This document shows positions 49,480 to 61,218 of a stretch of DNA of 64,000 nt, in pieces. The DNA is from Ampullaceana balthica (Eukaryota; Mollusca; Gastropoda; Lymnaeidae). Positions within the stretch are counted from its first letter, which is position 1, and every line of letters begins with the position of its first letter. Made by a program: the position numbers and the translations under genes. The stretch is taken from contig CALYLW010001186.1 in assembly GCA_944989445.1 (NCBI GenBank), positions 1 to 64,000 on the forward strand. The letters are read 5' to 3'. The notes beneath the pieces were generated by a model. The model ran no database searches. It was not told where the DNA came from and saw nothing but the letters and a program-made list of their open reading frames with translations.

Positions 49480-49625
49480 CGAAAACAGGGAGCCACAGAG
49501 TAGGAAGCCAGGGTGGCGATATAGGAGGCCAGGGAGCCAGTGAGGCGAGATAGGAGGCCAATGAGCCAGGGTGGCGAGATAGGAGGCCAGGGAGCCAGTG
49601 TGAGAGGTTAGTTGGAGTCTGGGCA
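49480..49625 (+). repeat. Short GGAGCCAG/GGCGAGATAGGAGG repeats
   Basis: About five imperfect units contain AGCCAGGGTGGCGA and ATAGGAGGCC, directly upstream of the 43-bp array. Confidence 0.75.
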
Positions 49626-49634
49626 CCACGAGGA

Positions 49635-50590
49635 CGCAGTACGGATAGAGTGACTAAGGACCGTGAATATAGTGACAGCCAGTACGGATAGAGTGACTGA
49701 CGACTGAGAATATAGTGACGGCCAGTACGGATAGAGTGACTGATGACTGAGAATATAGTTACGGCCAGTACGGATAGAGTGACTGAGGACTGAGAATATA
49801 GTGACGGCCAGTACGCATAGAGTGACTGAGGACTGAGAATATAAGGACGGCCAGTACGGATAGAGTGACTGAGGACTGAGAATATAATGACGGCAAGTAC
49901 GGATAGAGTGACTGAGGACTGAGAATATAGTGACGGCCAGTACGGATAGAGTGACTGAGAACTGAGAATATAGTGACGGCCAGTACGGATAGTGTGACTG
50001 GGGACTGATAATATAGTGACGGCCAGTACAGATAGAGTGACTGGGGACTGAGAATATAAGGACGGCCAGTACGGATAGAGTGACTGAGGACTGAGAATAT
50101 AGTGACGGCAAGTACGGATAGAGTGACTGAGGACTAAGAATATAGTGATGGCCAGAACGGATAGAGTGACTGAGGACTGAGAATATAAGGACGGCCAGTA
50201 CGGATAGAGTGACTGAGGACTGAGAATATAATGACGGCAAGTACGGATAGAGTGACTGATGACTGAGAATATAGTGACGGCCAGTACGGATAGAGTGACT
50301 GAGGACTGAGAATATAGTGACGGCCAGTACGGATAGAGTGACTGAGGACTGAGAATATAGTGACGGCCAGTAGGGATAGAGTGACTGAGGACTGAGAATA
50401 TAGTGACGGCCAGTACAGATAGAGTGACTGAGGACTGAGAATATAGTGACGGCCAGTACGGATAGAGTGACTGAGGACTGAGAATATAGTGACGGCCAGT
50501 ACGGATAGAGTGACTGATGACTGAGAATATAAGGACGGCCAGTACGGATAGAGTGACTGAGGACTGAGAATATAGTGACGGCCAGATGAG
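49635..50590 (+). repeat. 43-bp minisatellite, about 22 copies
   Basis: The unit GACTGAGGACTGAGAATATA, then GTGACGGCCAGTACGGATAG, then AGT has a 43-bp period (50281 to 50324). Long S/Y-rich minus-strand frames arise from the periodicity (three units = 129 bp without stops). Confidence 0.95.
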
Positions 50591-50671
50591 GTGTGCGCCA
50601 ATAAAGAACAGAACGGCTCAGAGGCTAGTTGTCTTTGTCTATTTCTACTACTCTCGTTCAAGCAGTAACAA

Positions 50672-51350
50672 ACTTAAGACAGTAGTAAAATCTTAGAGTG
50701 ATAGTGAGAGCGCTAATTTTAACCGAGTCTCTGGATAAGATATTATTCTGAAAAACCATGAAATAAGTATTTGAATTATTGACTAAAATGTATATACTTC
50801 CACTACAATAAACAAATACATTATTTCAGCTTACATTCAAGCCAATAACCCATTATTTATAAGTATTATATAAAGAAGCGAGTTCTCACATGAAGGGGAC
50901 ATCAATATTTCCTTGGGAGAAAACAAAATTATTAAATCTGAGGAATAGGCGCTATAAAGGAAGTTATAGGAAAAATTAAATTAACTCTACAAAGTAAAAT
51001 GGTCGTTTTAAACTGCAAGAAAGGAACGTTTATCCATGAACCGATACGTGCATCATCATGGACGCAATACTTGTTGAGGTCAGTAGTCCAGTTAGAGAGT
51101 GATTCATGTAATGTATATTCATTCTACTGGGGACGCCATGCTTGTACCAGTCAGAGTTTCAATTTAAATTGTAATTGATTATTATAAAATATTAAAATGT
51201 TATTTTATTTTATTAATGTGTTGGTGTGACGTAATTGTTTGCTTTAATAACATCATTTATATCACTCTCTCCTATCAGTTGTACTAAATGGATATATTAA
51301 ATATCAGATTGGAACTTTCACACGACTTTAGGTTGGACCTGTGAAATGCC
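50672..51350. other. Spacer without recognised genes
   Basis: AT-rich sequence. I see no exon, repeat or transposon end that I would defend. Confidence 0.5.
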
Positions 51351-51354
51351 CCTA

Positions 51355-52375
51355 GATTGAACATGTCACACACATCTATATTGAACCTGTCACACACCTC
51401 TATATTGAACCTGTCATACACCTCTAGATTGGACTTGTCACACACCTCTAGATTGAACCTGTCTCACGCCTCTAGATTGGAACTGTCACACACCTCTAGA
51501 TTGCGGCTGTCACACACCTCTAGATTGGAATTGTCTCACGCCTCCAGATTGGACCTGTCACACACCTCTAGATTGGACTTTTCACACACCTCTAGATTGC
51601 GGCTGTCACACACTTCTAGATTGGACCTGTCACACACCTCTAGATTGAACCTGTCTCACGCCTCTAGATGGGAACAGTCTCACGCCTCTAGATTGGACCT
51701 GTCACACACCTCTAGATTGAACCTGTCTCACGCCTCTAGATTGCGGCTGTCACACACCTCTAGATTGGACCTGTCACACACCACTAGATTGAACCTGTCT
51801 CACTCCTCTAGATGGGAACAGTCACACACCTCTAGATTGATCCTGTCATACGCCTCTAGATTGACCCTGTCACACACCTCTAGCTTGAACCTGTCACATG
51901 CCTCTAGATTGAGGCTGTCACACACCTCTAGATTGGACCTGTCACACACAACTAGATTGAACATGTCTCACGCCTCTAGATTGAACATGTAACACACCTC
52001 TAGATTGATCCTGTCATACGCCTCTAGATTGACACTGTCACACACCTCTAGCTTGAACCTGTCACACGCCTCTAAATTGCGGCTGTCACACACCTCTAGA
52101 TTGATCCTGTCATACGCCTCTAGATTGACCCTGTCACACACCTCTAGCTTGAACCTGTCACACGCCTCTAGATTGCGGCTGTCACACACCTCTAGATTGC
52201 GGCTGTCACACACCTCTAGATTGCGGCTGTCACACACCTCTAGATTGGCCCTTTCACACACCTCTAGATTGATCCTGTCTTACGCCGCTGGATTGGACCT
52301 GTCACACACCTCTAGATTGAACCTGTCACACACCTCTAGATTGATCCTGTCTTACGCCGCTGGAATGGACCTGTG
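51355..52375 (+). repeat. 24-bp minisatellite, about 42 copies
   Basis: The unit CTGTCACACACCTCTAGATT plus GAAC has a 24-bp period (51483 to 51507). Base changes concentrate in the last four bases (GGAC, GCGG, GATC, GAAC). Frame-preserving units give a 211-codon plus-strand frame of LSHTSRLD-type octads. Most units carry a TCTAGA word. Confidence 0.95.
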
Positions 52376-52554
52376 TGACTACTTAGTTTGTGACTAAAAA
52401 ATTAGTTTTCTGCTTTTTCATGCGAGATTCTACATTCCTCACTACAGCTGGGCCTCATCTTTTTTAAAAAAAAAGTTGTTTTGTTCATTTTATTTTCTAG
52501 TTGTACGCGTTAACAAAAGATTTGTAAAACTTAATTTCATTCATGAAAATTTAA

Positions 52555-52990
52555 ACTCTTTAAACAACCCCGTAAAAACAAAGGTTTGACTATAAATGTC
52601 TTATATATGAGACATAAGTAAAAAGTAGTGATCATGCTTAAACGTGACAAATATTTACAGACTGAGATTGCCTTAAATTCCCTTTTTTGTAAAACGGATG
52701 GGGCAGGGAAAAATATTGGTCACGGATAGCTTCACTACTCAGCGTGACGCGTAAAATGTCAACAAAAGCTGGCCTCTACATATAGAGATAAACTAAAAAT
52801 GCATTATTTTAATTACAGTACATTTGATCGATCGGAAAATTTAATCCTCCTTATAAGCAAAACCTACTGTGAAAATTTCAGCTTTCTAGCAAGTCAGGAA
52901 ATGTGTTAATGAGCTTTTTGAAAAAAAACATTGATGACAGATCCGGAAGCGTTGAATTTTAATCCAGAATCCTGCACGAGTTAATTGGAT
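52555..52990 (+). repeat. Dispersed repeat, copy B
   Basis: Matches 714-1100 in order: CCGTAAAAACAAAGG, CTTATATATGAGACATAAG, TATTTACAGACTGAGA and TTTGATCGATCGG. The copy is more diverged toward its 3' end. Confidence 0.6.
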
Positions 52991-53154
52991 AGGGGCCTCA
53001 AAAATACCCTTAACCATAAACATAAACGAAGGCTGGATAGTTTTTGGATATAAAATGGCCGTGGTACTATTGCGTACATCCCATTAAATAATGTTGATTA
53101 GACTATACAAATATTTATTTAGACAGTTCGTTGGAATGTTTACCATGATCATAT

Positions 53155-54482
53155 TCTAATCAATATACATAATTCCCGTTGTCTGTATGAATGTATGGAT
53201 GAAACGGATATGACGTCATATAATATTTTAGGTAATGTTAGGTGTCGCTGCGATCGCTTTTAGATAAAACTATTATATGACGTTATTGTTTTAAGCTTAT
53301 ATTTTAATTTTCGAAAAGGGAATGATGTACACATAGGATTTGAGATTTATAATTATTATGAAATACTTTGTGTACATTTCAGCAAGTTTAATATTTCGTC
53401 TTTATCAAACACGGATAGTTAGTTATATTATGTATTAATTTTATATTTCGTCTTTATCAAACACGGATAAGTTAGTTATGTTAATTATGTATATTAATTC
53501 CCGTTGTCTGTATGGATTGTATAAAAATATTATATGACGTCATTGTTTTATGCTTATATTTTAATTTTTGAAAAGGAACGATGTACACATAGGATTTGAG
53601 GATTTATAATTATTATGAAATACTTTGTGTGCGTTATTCCATACATACATACATACAGACAACCCGTCACTAAATCATTAGCGGCCTATGCTACGCCGCG
53701 GTTCAGCTCAAATCCTATTTGTACATCGTTCCCTTTTCAAAAATTTAAATAAACGCATAAAATAATGACGTCATATACTAATCTTATACTATTTTTCATA
53801 CAAAATCGATCGCAGCGCCATCCATACAGACAACGGGAATCAATATACATAATTAACATAAGTAACTTATCGGTGTTTGATAAATAAAAAATATTAAACT
53901 TGCTGAAATGTACACAAAGTATCAATATGCATAATTCCCGATGTCTGTCTGTATGTATGTATGGATGGATGTAACGATGAGAAACGATGTACAACAGTAT
54001 ATAGCCTTTAAAAAATCGTGTGTTGATTAGCACTGTAAAAAAATTATATGACGTCATTGCTTGATCTTATATTTTAATAAAAGTGTGCCCCGGGTGGTGC
54101 GCAAAATACACCGGATAGTGCGCAAAATAATTTTAAATTAAAATATCGCAGTAAATAAAAATTGTATGACGACATTGATTTCGCTCATATTTTAATTTTT
54201 GAAAATGGAACGATGTAAAAATTGTATTTGAAGATTTATAATTATGAAATACTTTGTGTACATTTCAGCAAGTTTAATCAATATACATAATTCCCGTTGT
54301 CTGTATGTATGGATGTAATGAAAATGCTCTATGCTACGCCGCGGGTCTCTCCAGAGTTCCTTCTTTTCATTCACTCACAGTCGTTTGCCCAAACCCACCT
54401 TATTTTGACAACTGCGTCTTTCAGGAAGTCTTCACCCGTCACTAAATCATTAGCGGCGTATGCTACGCCGCGGGTCAGCTAG
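53155..54482 (+). mobile_element. Nested Helitron-like cluster with strong 3' hairpin
   Basis: The right end has a perfect 8-bp stem, GCGGCGTA (54453-54460), loop TGC, TACGCCGC (54464-54471). CTAG follows seven bases later (54479-54482), then T. Degenerate copies of the same end occur at 53680-53710 and 54325-54352. The body repeats GGATTTGAGGATTTATAATT, ACTTTGTGTACATTTCAGC and ATACATAATTCCCGTTGTCT several times. 53700-53920 is in reverse orientation. Several truncated copies of one non-autonomous family seem piled up. The 5' edge is uncertain. Confidence 0.6.
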
Positions 54483-54675
54483 TTAAGTAATAAAAGTTCA
54501 AAAACCTGTTTGCCTGCATCTGAATTTGTACTATCTTGAAATATTTATTGTTTGGGTAAAATCTTTATAGAACCAGTGGCGTATCAATGGGTTGGCATCG
54601 GGGCAGTTTCCAAGGGCGCCAGCTCAAAAGGGCGCCACTAAATCTCAAATTTAAATTTTTTTATTTAAATAAATA

Positions 54676-55990
54676 CAGTCGGACCTTTCTAAGTCAAACT
54701 CAAAGGGGCCTTAAAAAAAATTCGACTTACGGAATTTTTTAATTAAGGAAAATAGCGTAATAGGCGCAGATTAATCAAGGACAATGTAGATATTCAGAGG
54801 AGGGGGGAACAGCCATACCGGCTAGTAAGCTTGACAGGAAAGAGAGGCGGTGTCTATGTTTCATTTAAATGGAAGCCAACTTGCTTTGACATGCCGACAC
54901 AAGCCCGTGAGTGGAGACACCTTACATCTCCTCCCCCACTTTACTCCTTCCACAGTGGGATGGGGGAGTAAGATTTTTCTTTTTAAAAAGAGTCACAGCA
55001 TGCAGCAAAGGGGCGCAAATTAGTTAGCACTCCTTTTTGTTATCTTAATCATTTTTGTTTACTTGCAAAGATCGCTTAATCGCTCATGGAATGCACTAAG
55101 ATTTAGATTTTACGTCCATTTACGTAGCTCTACAGCAGTTCTTCTCAAAGTGGGGGTCCAAGGACCGGTGCCGGTCCGTGGGCCATCCGCCGCCGGTCCG
55201 CAGAAGTTATCAAAAAAGGACAGACAAAATCCTCAGTACTGGGAAAATAGGGTGCCGGTCCATGGTGCAAGGGAAAAAAATTCCTGCCGGTCCGCAATAC
55301 CAAAACGTTTGAGAAGCACTACTCTACGGAAGACGTGTTCTGAAATATAACTCCAAAATAATAACCCAAACACCGTGGAAAATTCTACTAAGAGAGCTTG
55401 AATAACCAAAAATCTTGGAGATAAGGAGATCTAAATTACATTAGTCTTATGGAATTTGGCCTGGACCTACCAATTAATTCCATATACGGAGGTTTTCAAG
55501 TTAGTGAAGTTCGACTTAGCGAGGTCAGACTGTATTTCACTTTTATCTTCGATAAAAAAATGAATAATTAATTATATTTAAATATATTTCATTTAAACTA
55601 TTATAATATTTTTATAAATGTTTATGGCATTTACGGGGCTTCTTATCATACAAATGTCAATATGATTTTACATTCTTTCTTTTAAAAATAAAAATCTTAC
55701 TATCTCCATCCCACTGTCGAGGGAGTAGAGTGGGGGAGGGGAGGGAAGGTGTCTCCTCTCACGGGCTTGTGTCGGTATGGCAAAGCAAGTTGGCTCCTTT
55801 CATTTGAAACATCACATGCCCCTCTTTCCTGTCAAGCCTAATAGCCGCTATGGCTGCCCCCTGTCAATATCAACATTGTCCTTGTTTAATCTGCGCCTAT
55901 TATATTACGCCAGTTTCCATAACCCGAAAACTCCGTAAGTCGAATACCCTCCCCCCTATTTTTCGAGTTAGACTTAGAGAGGTCCGACTG
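54676..55990. mobile_element. Long-inverted-repeat element, Tc1/mariner-pogo-like, TA target
   Basis: CAGTCGGACCTTTCTAAGTC starts at 54676 after TA. The reverse-complementary GACTTAGAGAGGTCCGACTG ends at 55990 before TA. The arms of roughly 315 bp (54676-54990 and 55675-55990) are reverse complements with substitutions. For example, ACACAAGCCCGTGAG on the left answers CTCACGGGCTTGTGT on the right. A second right-type end, GAGGTCAGACTG before TA, at 55532 suggests a nested or rearranged copy. No transposase was seen. Confidence 0.78.
55136..55321. mobile_element. hAT MITE, 186 bp, innermost of the nest
   Basis: The ends are CAGTTCTTCTCAAAG and, on the minus strand, TAGTGCTTCTCAAAC. The flanks CTCTACAG (55128-55135) and CTCTACGG (55322-55329) match at 7 of 8 bases. 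The interior repeats GCCGGTCCG four times. TTCTCAAA-type ends are common among animal hAT MITEs. Confidence 0.78.
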
Positions 55991-56764
55991 TATTAGCAAC
56001 ACGCCAATACGCCAGCTAACTGAAGTGCTGAGCTGTATTCAGTGGAGTGTTATTTAAATTTACTTTTAATTGTGAGTTCCTATGTTTATGTATGAGATAG
56101 TGAGTATGACACATTGACACTATTGTTTTTATTTATAATTCACGTTACTTCAAGTTTTGATTTATTCTTCATTAATGCAACAATACATATGTTGCCAGTG
56201 ACAATTTTGAAGAAAAACCTAGCCACCATGTAAAAAAAAAGATCCGAAAGAAAAAACCTAGACAAGTTAAAGGAAACAAATATGACATCACAAAGCTTCC
56301 CCCCCAACTAAAAAAATAAAAAGATAAATAAATAAAAACAAAAGCAGTATTTCTTACTTAAAAATTTACGTGTTTCAAAACAATTTTTTGTTATTTAAGT
56401 ATGTATTTAGTGTAAGACTGCATTATAATATCGTACCTCTTGCGGAGCTATTTAACACGTCATTAAATAAATTTATTGTATGCAACCAGATATTTAATTG
56501 GAGCTTTCGTTTAAAGTTATGCATTGTTTATGTGACGTCACAGTTCTTAAACACCTCCCTCCCTCTTCTCACACATCTCTCTAAAGTGTGACCCCCTCCC
56601 CGCCCACCCTTTTAGATGCGTGTCGTCAATTATGGACGGCCCCTAATGTATTAATTAGTATGCTGTACGTAACTATTTGTAAAATATACTTAAGTCTGCA
56701 TTTATTCATCGATTATGTCGTCTTCCTTATATATCTTATTGGCAATCTTATCAGCATTCTTATT

Positions 56765-57110
56765 GTATCTATTACAGACGCTCCTTTTATATTATATAGA
56801 ATATTGTTGAGTCCTACTTTTATCTCGGTTTTTGTCTAGTCTTGCATTTTTATTTGAGTTTTAAATGTTGATAGAGTTTTAAATGTTGATAGAGGTTTGG
56901 TTTTCCTTGTTTGATCAGGTAACCCATTCCAATTTCGAATCCCAAACGGAAAAAAACGAGAATTTTTATATGTTTGTCGTTACATACGGAATAGGAAAAG
57001 TGTTTTTATAACTATGTCTATCTGAGGGTAGATTATCTTTGGTTTATACCTTGAATACTTTAAAGACTATTCTCTCAACGCAGGCACAAGAAAATGGTGG
57101 AGCTGTTAAG
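56765..57110 (-). pseudogene. Antisense LINE C-terminus and 3' tail
   Basis: On the minus strand the sequence encodes PSDRHSYKNTFPIPYV, then KFSFF, then EWV, to about 56925. This matches the C-terminal tail of the LINE fragment at 8091-8545. The 3' tail (CAATATTCT, GGAGCGTCTGTAATAGAT on this strand) follows to about 56765. It lies within the hAT-type element. Confidence 0.65.
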
Positions 57111-57755
57111 TTTTTCATGAGGTCTAAAAAAATTGAATATTTTGGCTCATTCAAGCTGTTTTAACTTTACCAGATTTCTTTAGACATATGGCACCGCAGC
57201 AGCGCCATCTTTCCAATTCAGTGGGATAGTATGATAGAGGTATAGATATCCTAAAGTCAAATGGCAGAGAGGCTGAAAAAACTGTTGTCACTTGATGCTT
57301 AATTTTATTTTTGAAAAATCGAATTTATTTAAGATATTAAGTACATTTGGTACTTAAACGTAGTTTATTTACTTTTTTAAAGACAAACCTAGATTATGGC
57401 TATTTTTTAAATAAAAAAAACTAGAAACCCAGACAAGGTAAAAAAAAGATATATATAGGTTGAAAAGTCTAGCGTTAGAGATGATATTCAATTTTTCCAC
57501 AGAATTTTATGGCTTAATTTAGTAAATAATAAACTGCAAAAAGTATTATTCCTGTCTTGTGCATTTTTTACATTCACGTTGTATGATTGTAACTATCTGA
57601 CTACGTAATTAATGTCATAAATAAAATAAGAGAAATTCAATTAATTTGTATAACAAATGAAAAAATCGCAAAGCTGAAACTTGTCAATTTATCAAGGGCG
57701 CCGAAAATAAATTTGCCAATGGCGTCAAAAACCTAGTTACTCCTCTGTATAGAAT

Positions 57756-59606
57756 AATGCTTTTTGTGATACAGTTTTACAAGGAAAATCAGCCTTAAGT
57801 ATTAGTACACATTTTATTTTAATTTTTTTAATTTGTGTACAAAGAAATGTATTCGATAAAAATGACTTGTATTTAACACACCAGTGGGAAGGAATATTAC
57901 AAAATTACAAAATTATGTACAAATATGTACACATAAGTTGAACATAGACACACACTCAAAACTCACGCATAAATACACATATATAAGCAGGCACACTCAT
58001 ACACATATGAGTAATCTGTAGTAAGAAGGAACACACGGGAAAACATACATTTTTATAAATAAAATGTTTTATTATTATAATAACACCATTAAACACTACA
58101 CCGTATTGTTTTGTTCTAGCAGTTTACCACCGATCCTGATAAGTCATGAGATAAAATAGACTTATCTAAACTATTGTTAGCTCACAAAAAAAAACTAAAG
58201 GGAAAGCCCGATGTGACGCCGAGGAGATTAGGCCACACGTAAACTCAAACCAAAAGCAAACACATACACAATATAAATAAAAAAACATAATTAAAATAAA
58301 AGATTACATGTCGGTCTCTGTAGATTTTATCTTTTCTCTGACAGTAAAACTTCATTTACAATTTCGTAATTTTAATATTTTGTATGAGATTTTGAGAAAG
58401 AAATGTTAGTCAGTTTAAATATTGAAGTAACAATAAGTTTTTTAAAAAATTTTTAGTATCACAAAATTGTCAACATGTCTTTGCAAAGTCTATTAACTGA
58501 CTCAAATTATTAGATAATTAACAAAGATCTGATAACATAAATATTCACAAAACACTCGGATAATTGTTTAACATCTTAATGAAATTGATCCATCTGAATA
58601 CCCCGGATATTTCTATTAATAGATTTCCACAATGATATGGCATGGCAAAAATGCAGGTTGTGAGCGGGCTAACTCCCTTACTCCCTCTTTTTAAAACACT
58701 GATCTTACTCAATTCAACAACAAGAAAGGTTTTCTGCTGAAAATAATAAAGACAATACGAATGCAGTGCTGAACAACACTGAATCGCAAATGGTATAATT
58801 TTCTGTCAGCCCAATGGAGATAGTAGGCTTCTATTTTTGTTTTGGTTTTGCAGCGGAGAGCGATTAATTTATACTTTGATCTATTTAGTCACTAATCTAT
58901 TTCAAACTATTTCTCCGTCTATTTTCTTGAATGAAAAAAAACAACATTTAATCACATTAGCCGATTTCGACCCTATACTTGTTATGACTGTACTTCCGAA
59001 TTATAAATCAAAATTTTCGTTAAATTCATATTTAAAAAATACACCTCAACAAAACCTTTTGAAACCATTTGTTTATAATGTAATAAGCGAGTGGTGTATA
59101 TTGTGTTAAGATGAAGGGTATAATACGATGGATGGTAAATACCTAAACATCTAAAAATCAACTTGGATAATCGTTTGACAATCGCGTTTTTTGGTCTTTT
59201 GTATTCATAAATATAGATATTGGTATATGCATTTAATATTTAAATTAATTGTGTATCGTTAATGAACTAATTCTTCAGGTAGAAATTTTCTTTTTCATTA
59301 TCTGAATACCTCACAATTTTTATAAAAGTTCTTGATCTTAGATGTTTTGTAAAAAAATAATGACGCCTTGGTATACAATTGTAAAAATATTTATAGATGA
59401 ATATATGACACATTTTGTAATAAAAAAATATACGCCAAAAAACAGATGGATCGTTGTTACTAAAAAAAATTTATAAATTCAGCAAAAGTCACTCCAAATA
59501 CAAGTAATAAAAGATGATATCACGATCATTCAGCCTAGTTCAGATTATTCTTTATCAACTACCAGATAATATAGACAATTTTAAACATCAATAAAAATAT
59601 TACACA
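57756..59606. other. AT-rich intergenic stretch
   Basis: Short CACA/CATA-rich sequence occurs at 57945-58010. A 90-codon open frame at 58837-59109 has AT-driven composition (F, I, L, N, K) and no recognisable motif, so I do not call it. No transposon ends were recognised. Confidence 0.5.
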
Positions 59607-59609
59607 TTA

Positions 59610-59730
59610 ATTTTCACTAGCGTTTAATTCCGCCTTGTGGCTAGTATTTTGGTCTGGCAGTGGTGGGTGGACTACTTTGGACAGCACCAAGATGTCTTCT
59701 CGGTTGCTGCCGCCTCCACACCAACCAATA
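59610..59730 (-). CDS. Possible last exon of an unknown gene
   Basis: On the minus strand a pyrimidine-rich run is followed by GGAGGCGGCAG, then an open stretch reading NREDILVLSKVVHPPLPDQN and ending LNASEN with TAA. The block has balanced base composition within very AT-rich DNA, as a real exon would. No homologue is recognised. The supporting upstream exons would lie at higher coordinates and were not found. An alternative is chance openness continuing the 78-codon frame from 59843. Confidence 0.25.
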
Positions 59731-59849
59731 CAAAAATAAAATAAATAAAGAACAAAACTAAAAGTTACAAAACCGCTATATGTAAATATTAAGTGGCCAG
59801 TTTTATGAGCATAAATCCCAACAGAGGACAAAGAATCAAACACAAATGG

Positions 59850-60684
59850 GACCTCACATGTTCATGTAATGCAAACAACAATTAGCTGCAAGCTTAAAGT
59901 CCAAATGACAATGATTAGCAAATTATTAAATATACTATACACTAAGCATGTCAAATCAATACGACAAAAAAAAACAGAACTACGTCTTCATTACTTTCGC
60001 CATTTCCGTTAATTAAAAATGTTATTAATAGTGTTGTACATTATGTTTTCAATACTACTGTCATTATTAATGTTAATAGTGTGACCAATACTGCAGTAAA
60101 AATTTTATTAGTATGAGATTAATACTGCTGTAAATAATGTTGTCAATAATGTCTTTTGACTTAGAAATATAACACGAAGTCACACTTTGATGTATAATAA
60201 AAATTATTTAAACATATTTAAAAATATTTTGTAAAGTAGAAATGTGTTAAAGTCCTTTCAATCGAGTCAAGCTAATAAACTTTTAACATGAATTTAACCT
60301 TACAATATATTTTTACCTAAATTTCTAGTAAAATTATTTGTTTAGAAAATCAAGTTAAAATCTTTTAAAATCATAACAATAACCAAATAAATAAATTAAT
60401 TAAGTAGAAGCTAATTTTCTTTTCGTGCCTATAAGGCTCATATGGAAATTGTGTTTTTTCACTCCTGCTGGTTAGCGTCTTGAAAAAGATCTTGGGATGT
60501 GTAAATAGTCAGAAGTCTGAATAATTTGAACTCAAATTTCTAAAGCTGGCTGGGTAAAATTATAATTTACGCTTTAATTATTTGACAAATAGAAAAAAAA
60601 ATATTTGGAAACAGTAGTAATTCTTACCGTAAAAAATGATAGAAAGTAACTTAAAATGTTTCAGCTGTTTTATTTCAATTTTTT
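59850..60684. other. AT-rich intergenic stretch
   Basis: No gene, repeat array or element boundary was recognised. Confidence 0.5.
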
Positions 60685-60960
60685 ATAACTATTTCAGACG
60701 CTCCTTGTGAATAGCAGATTGTTGCGTTCAAAGTCCTTTTAAGAACGGACATACTCTGCTGGCCACATGCTCTTAGGGGATGGTATTGTGCAATGGCATG
60801 CCAATTTTATATTTTCATAACCCTTTTCACGAACCCATCGCTAGGGGTCAGACTAACGGGTCCCTGTTTTTTCATAGACTCGAACCCTCGACTCTCCCGA
60901 CGCCAGCCGAGCGCGCATGACGATAAAACACCGTCCCAAGCAGACAAAGTCATTCTGCTT
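60685..60960 (-). repeat. LINE 3' tail and tRNA-derived SINE, antisense
   Basis: TTTCAGACGCTCCTTGTGAA and GATTGTTGCGTTC (60695-60732) match the LINE tail. 60840-60945 read on the minus strand has a box B, GGGTTCGAGTC (60887-60877), and an upstream GTCATGCGCGCTCGGCTGG, as in a tRNA-derived SINE. The stems do not form a complete tRNA. Confidence 0.55.
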
Positions 60961-61218
60961 TATTACGAGAACTCATCAAAATGATTTCTGTCACAGGTGA
61001 TACAATTATTATGACAAAAGGACGATGATACATGATGCAATGTTCCTTTATTTGATTCAATTATCTAGTGACATATACATGATTATGGAAAAAAACACAC
61101 TTCATCTTAATTGAAGTCCCATTCAAAACTTATATAAATACAATTTTGTGAAGGAGATTATAAAAGTAATGGTTACCAACACGAACACTGACCACTTCAT
61201 ACGGTATTGTGTGAATAT

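Larger units (their letters stand above)
49202..50671 (+). mobile_element. LTR-like transcription unit containing the 43-bp array
   Basis: This is a tentative reading. The segment starts TGTGGAGAAATGCAGG after an (AT)n tract. It has a TATA box, TATATAAGG, at 49445-49453 followed by ACAGGGACTTGTTAGACCAC, an AATAAA at 50600-50605, and an ending around AAGCAGTAACA. U3-R-U5 order and TG...CA ends fit a solo LTR swollen by an internal minisatellite. No flanking duplication, primer site or coding region was found, so a host promoter and short gene is an alternative. Confidence 0.35.
54574..57747. mobile_element. hAT-type element, 3.2 kb, with nested insertions
   Basis: The ends are CAGTGGCGTATCAATGG and, on the minus strand from the right, CAGAGGAGTAACTAGG. 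The flanks are TATAGAAC (54566-54573) and TATAGAAT (57748-57755), an 8-bp duplication with one mismatch. Subterminal AAGGGCGCC words occur at both ends (about 54616 and 57698). No transposase remnant could be read. The left third is taken up by a long-inverted-repeat element, and the right part contains LINE fragments. Confidence 0.82.

Noticed and set aside
49608..50661. S/Y-rich minus-strand frames of 210 and 175 codons
   Set aside because: Products of the 43-bp minisatellite; overlapping and in different frames.
11870..52375. Telomeric or subtelomeric identity proven by repeats
   Set aside because: No TTAGGG-type array was seen; a subtelomeric position remains only a guess from minisatellite density.
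51357..52397. LSHTSRLD octad-repeat protein
   Set aside because: A 24-bp array preserves frame on its own; the minus strand is also open and no flanking exons were seen.
58837..59109. 90-codon open frame as a gene
   Set aside because: Composition is driven by AT-richness, there is no recognisable motif, and no conserved context or splice signals.
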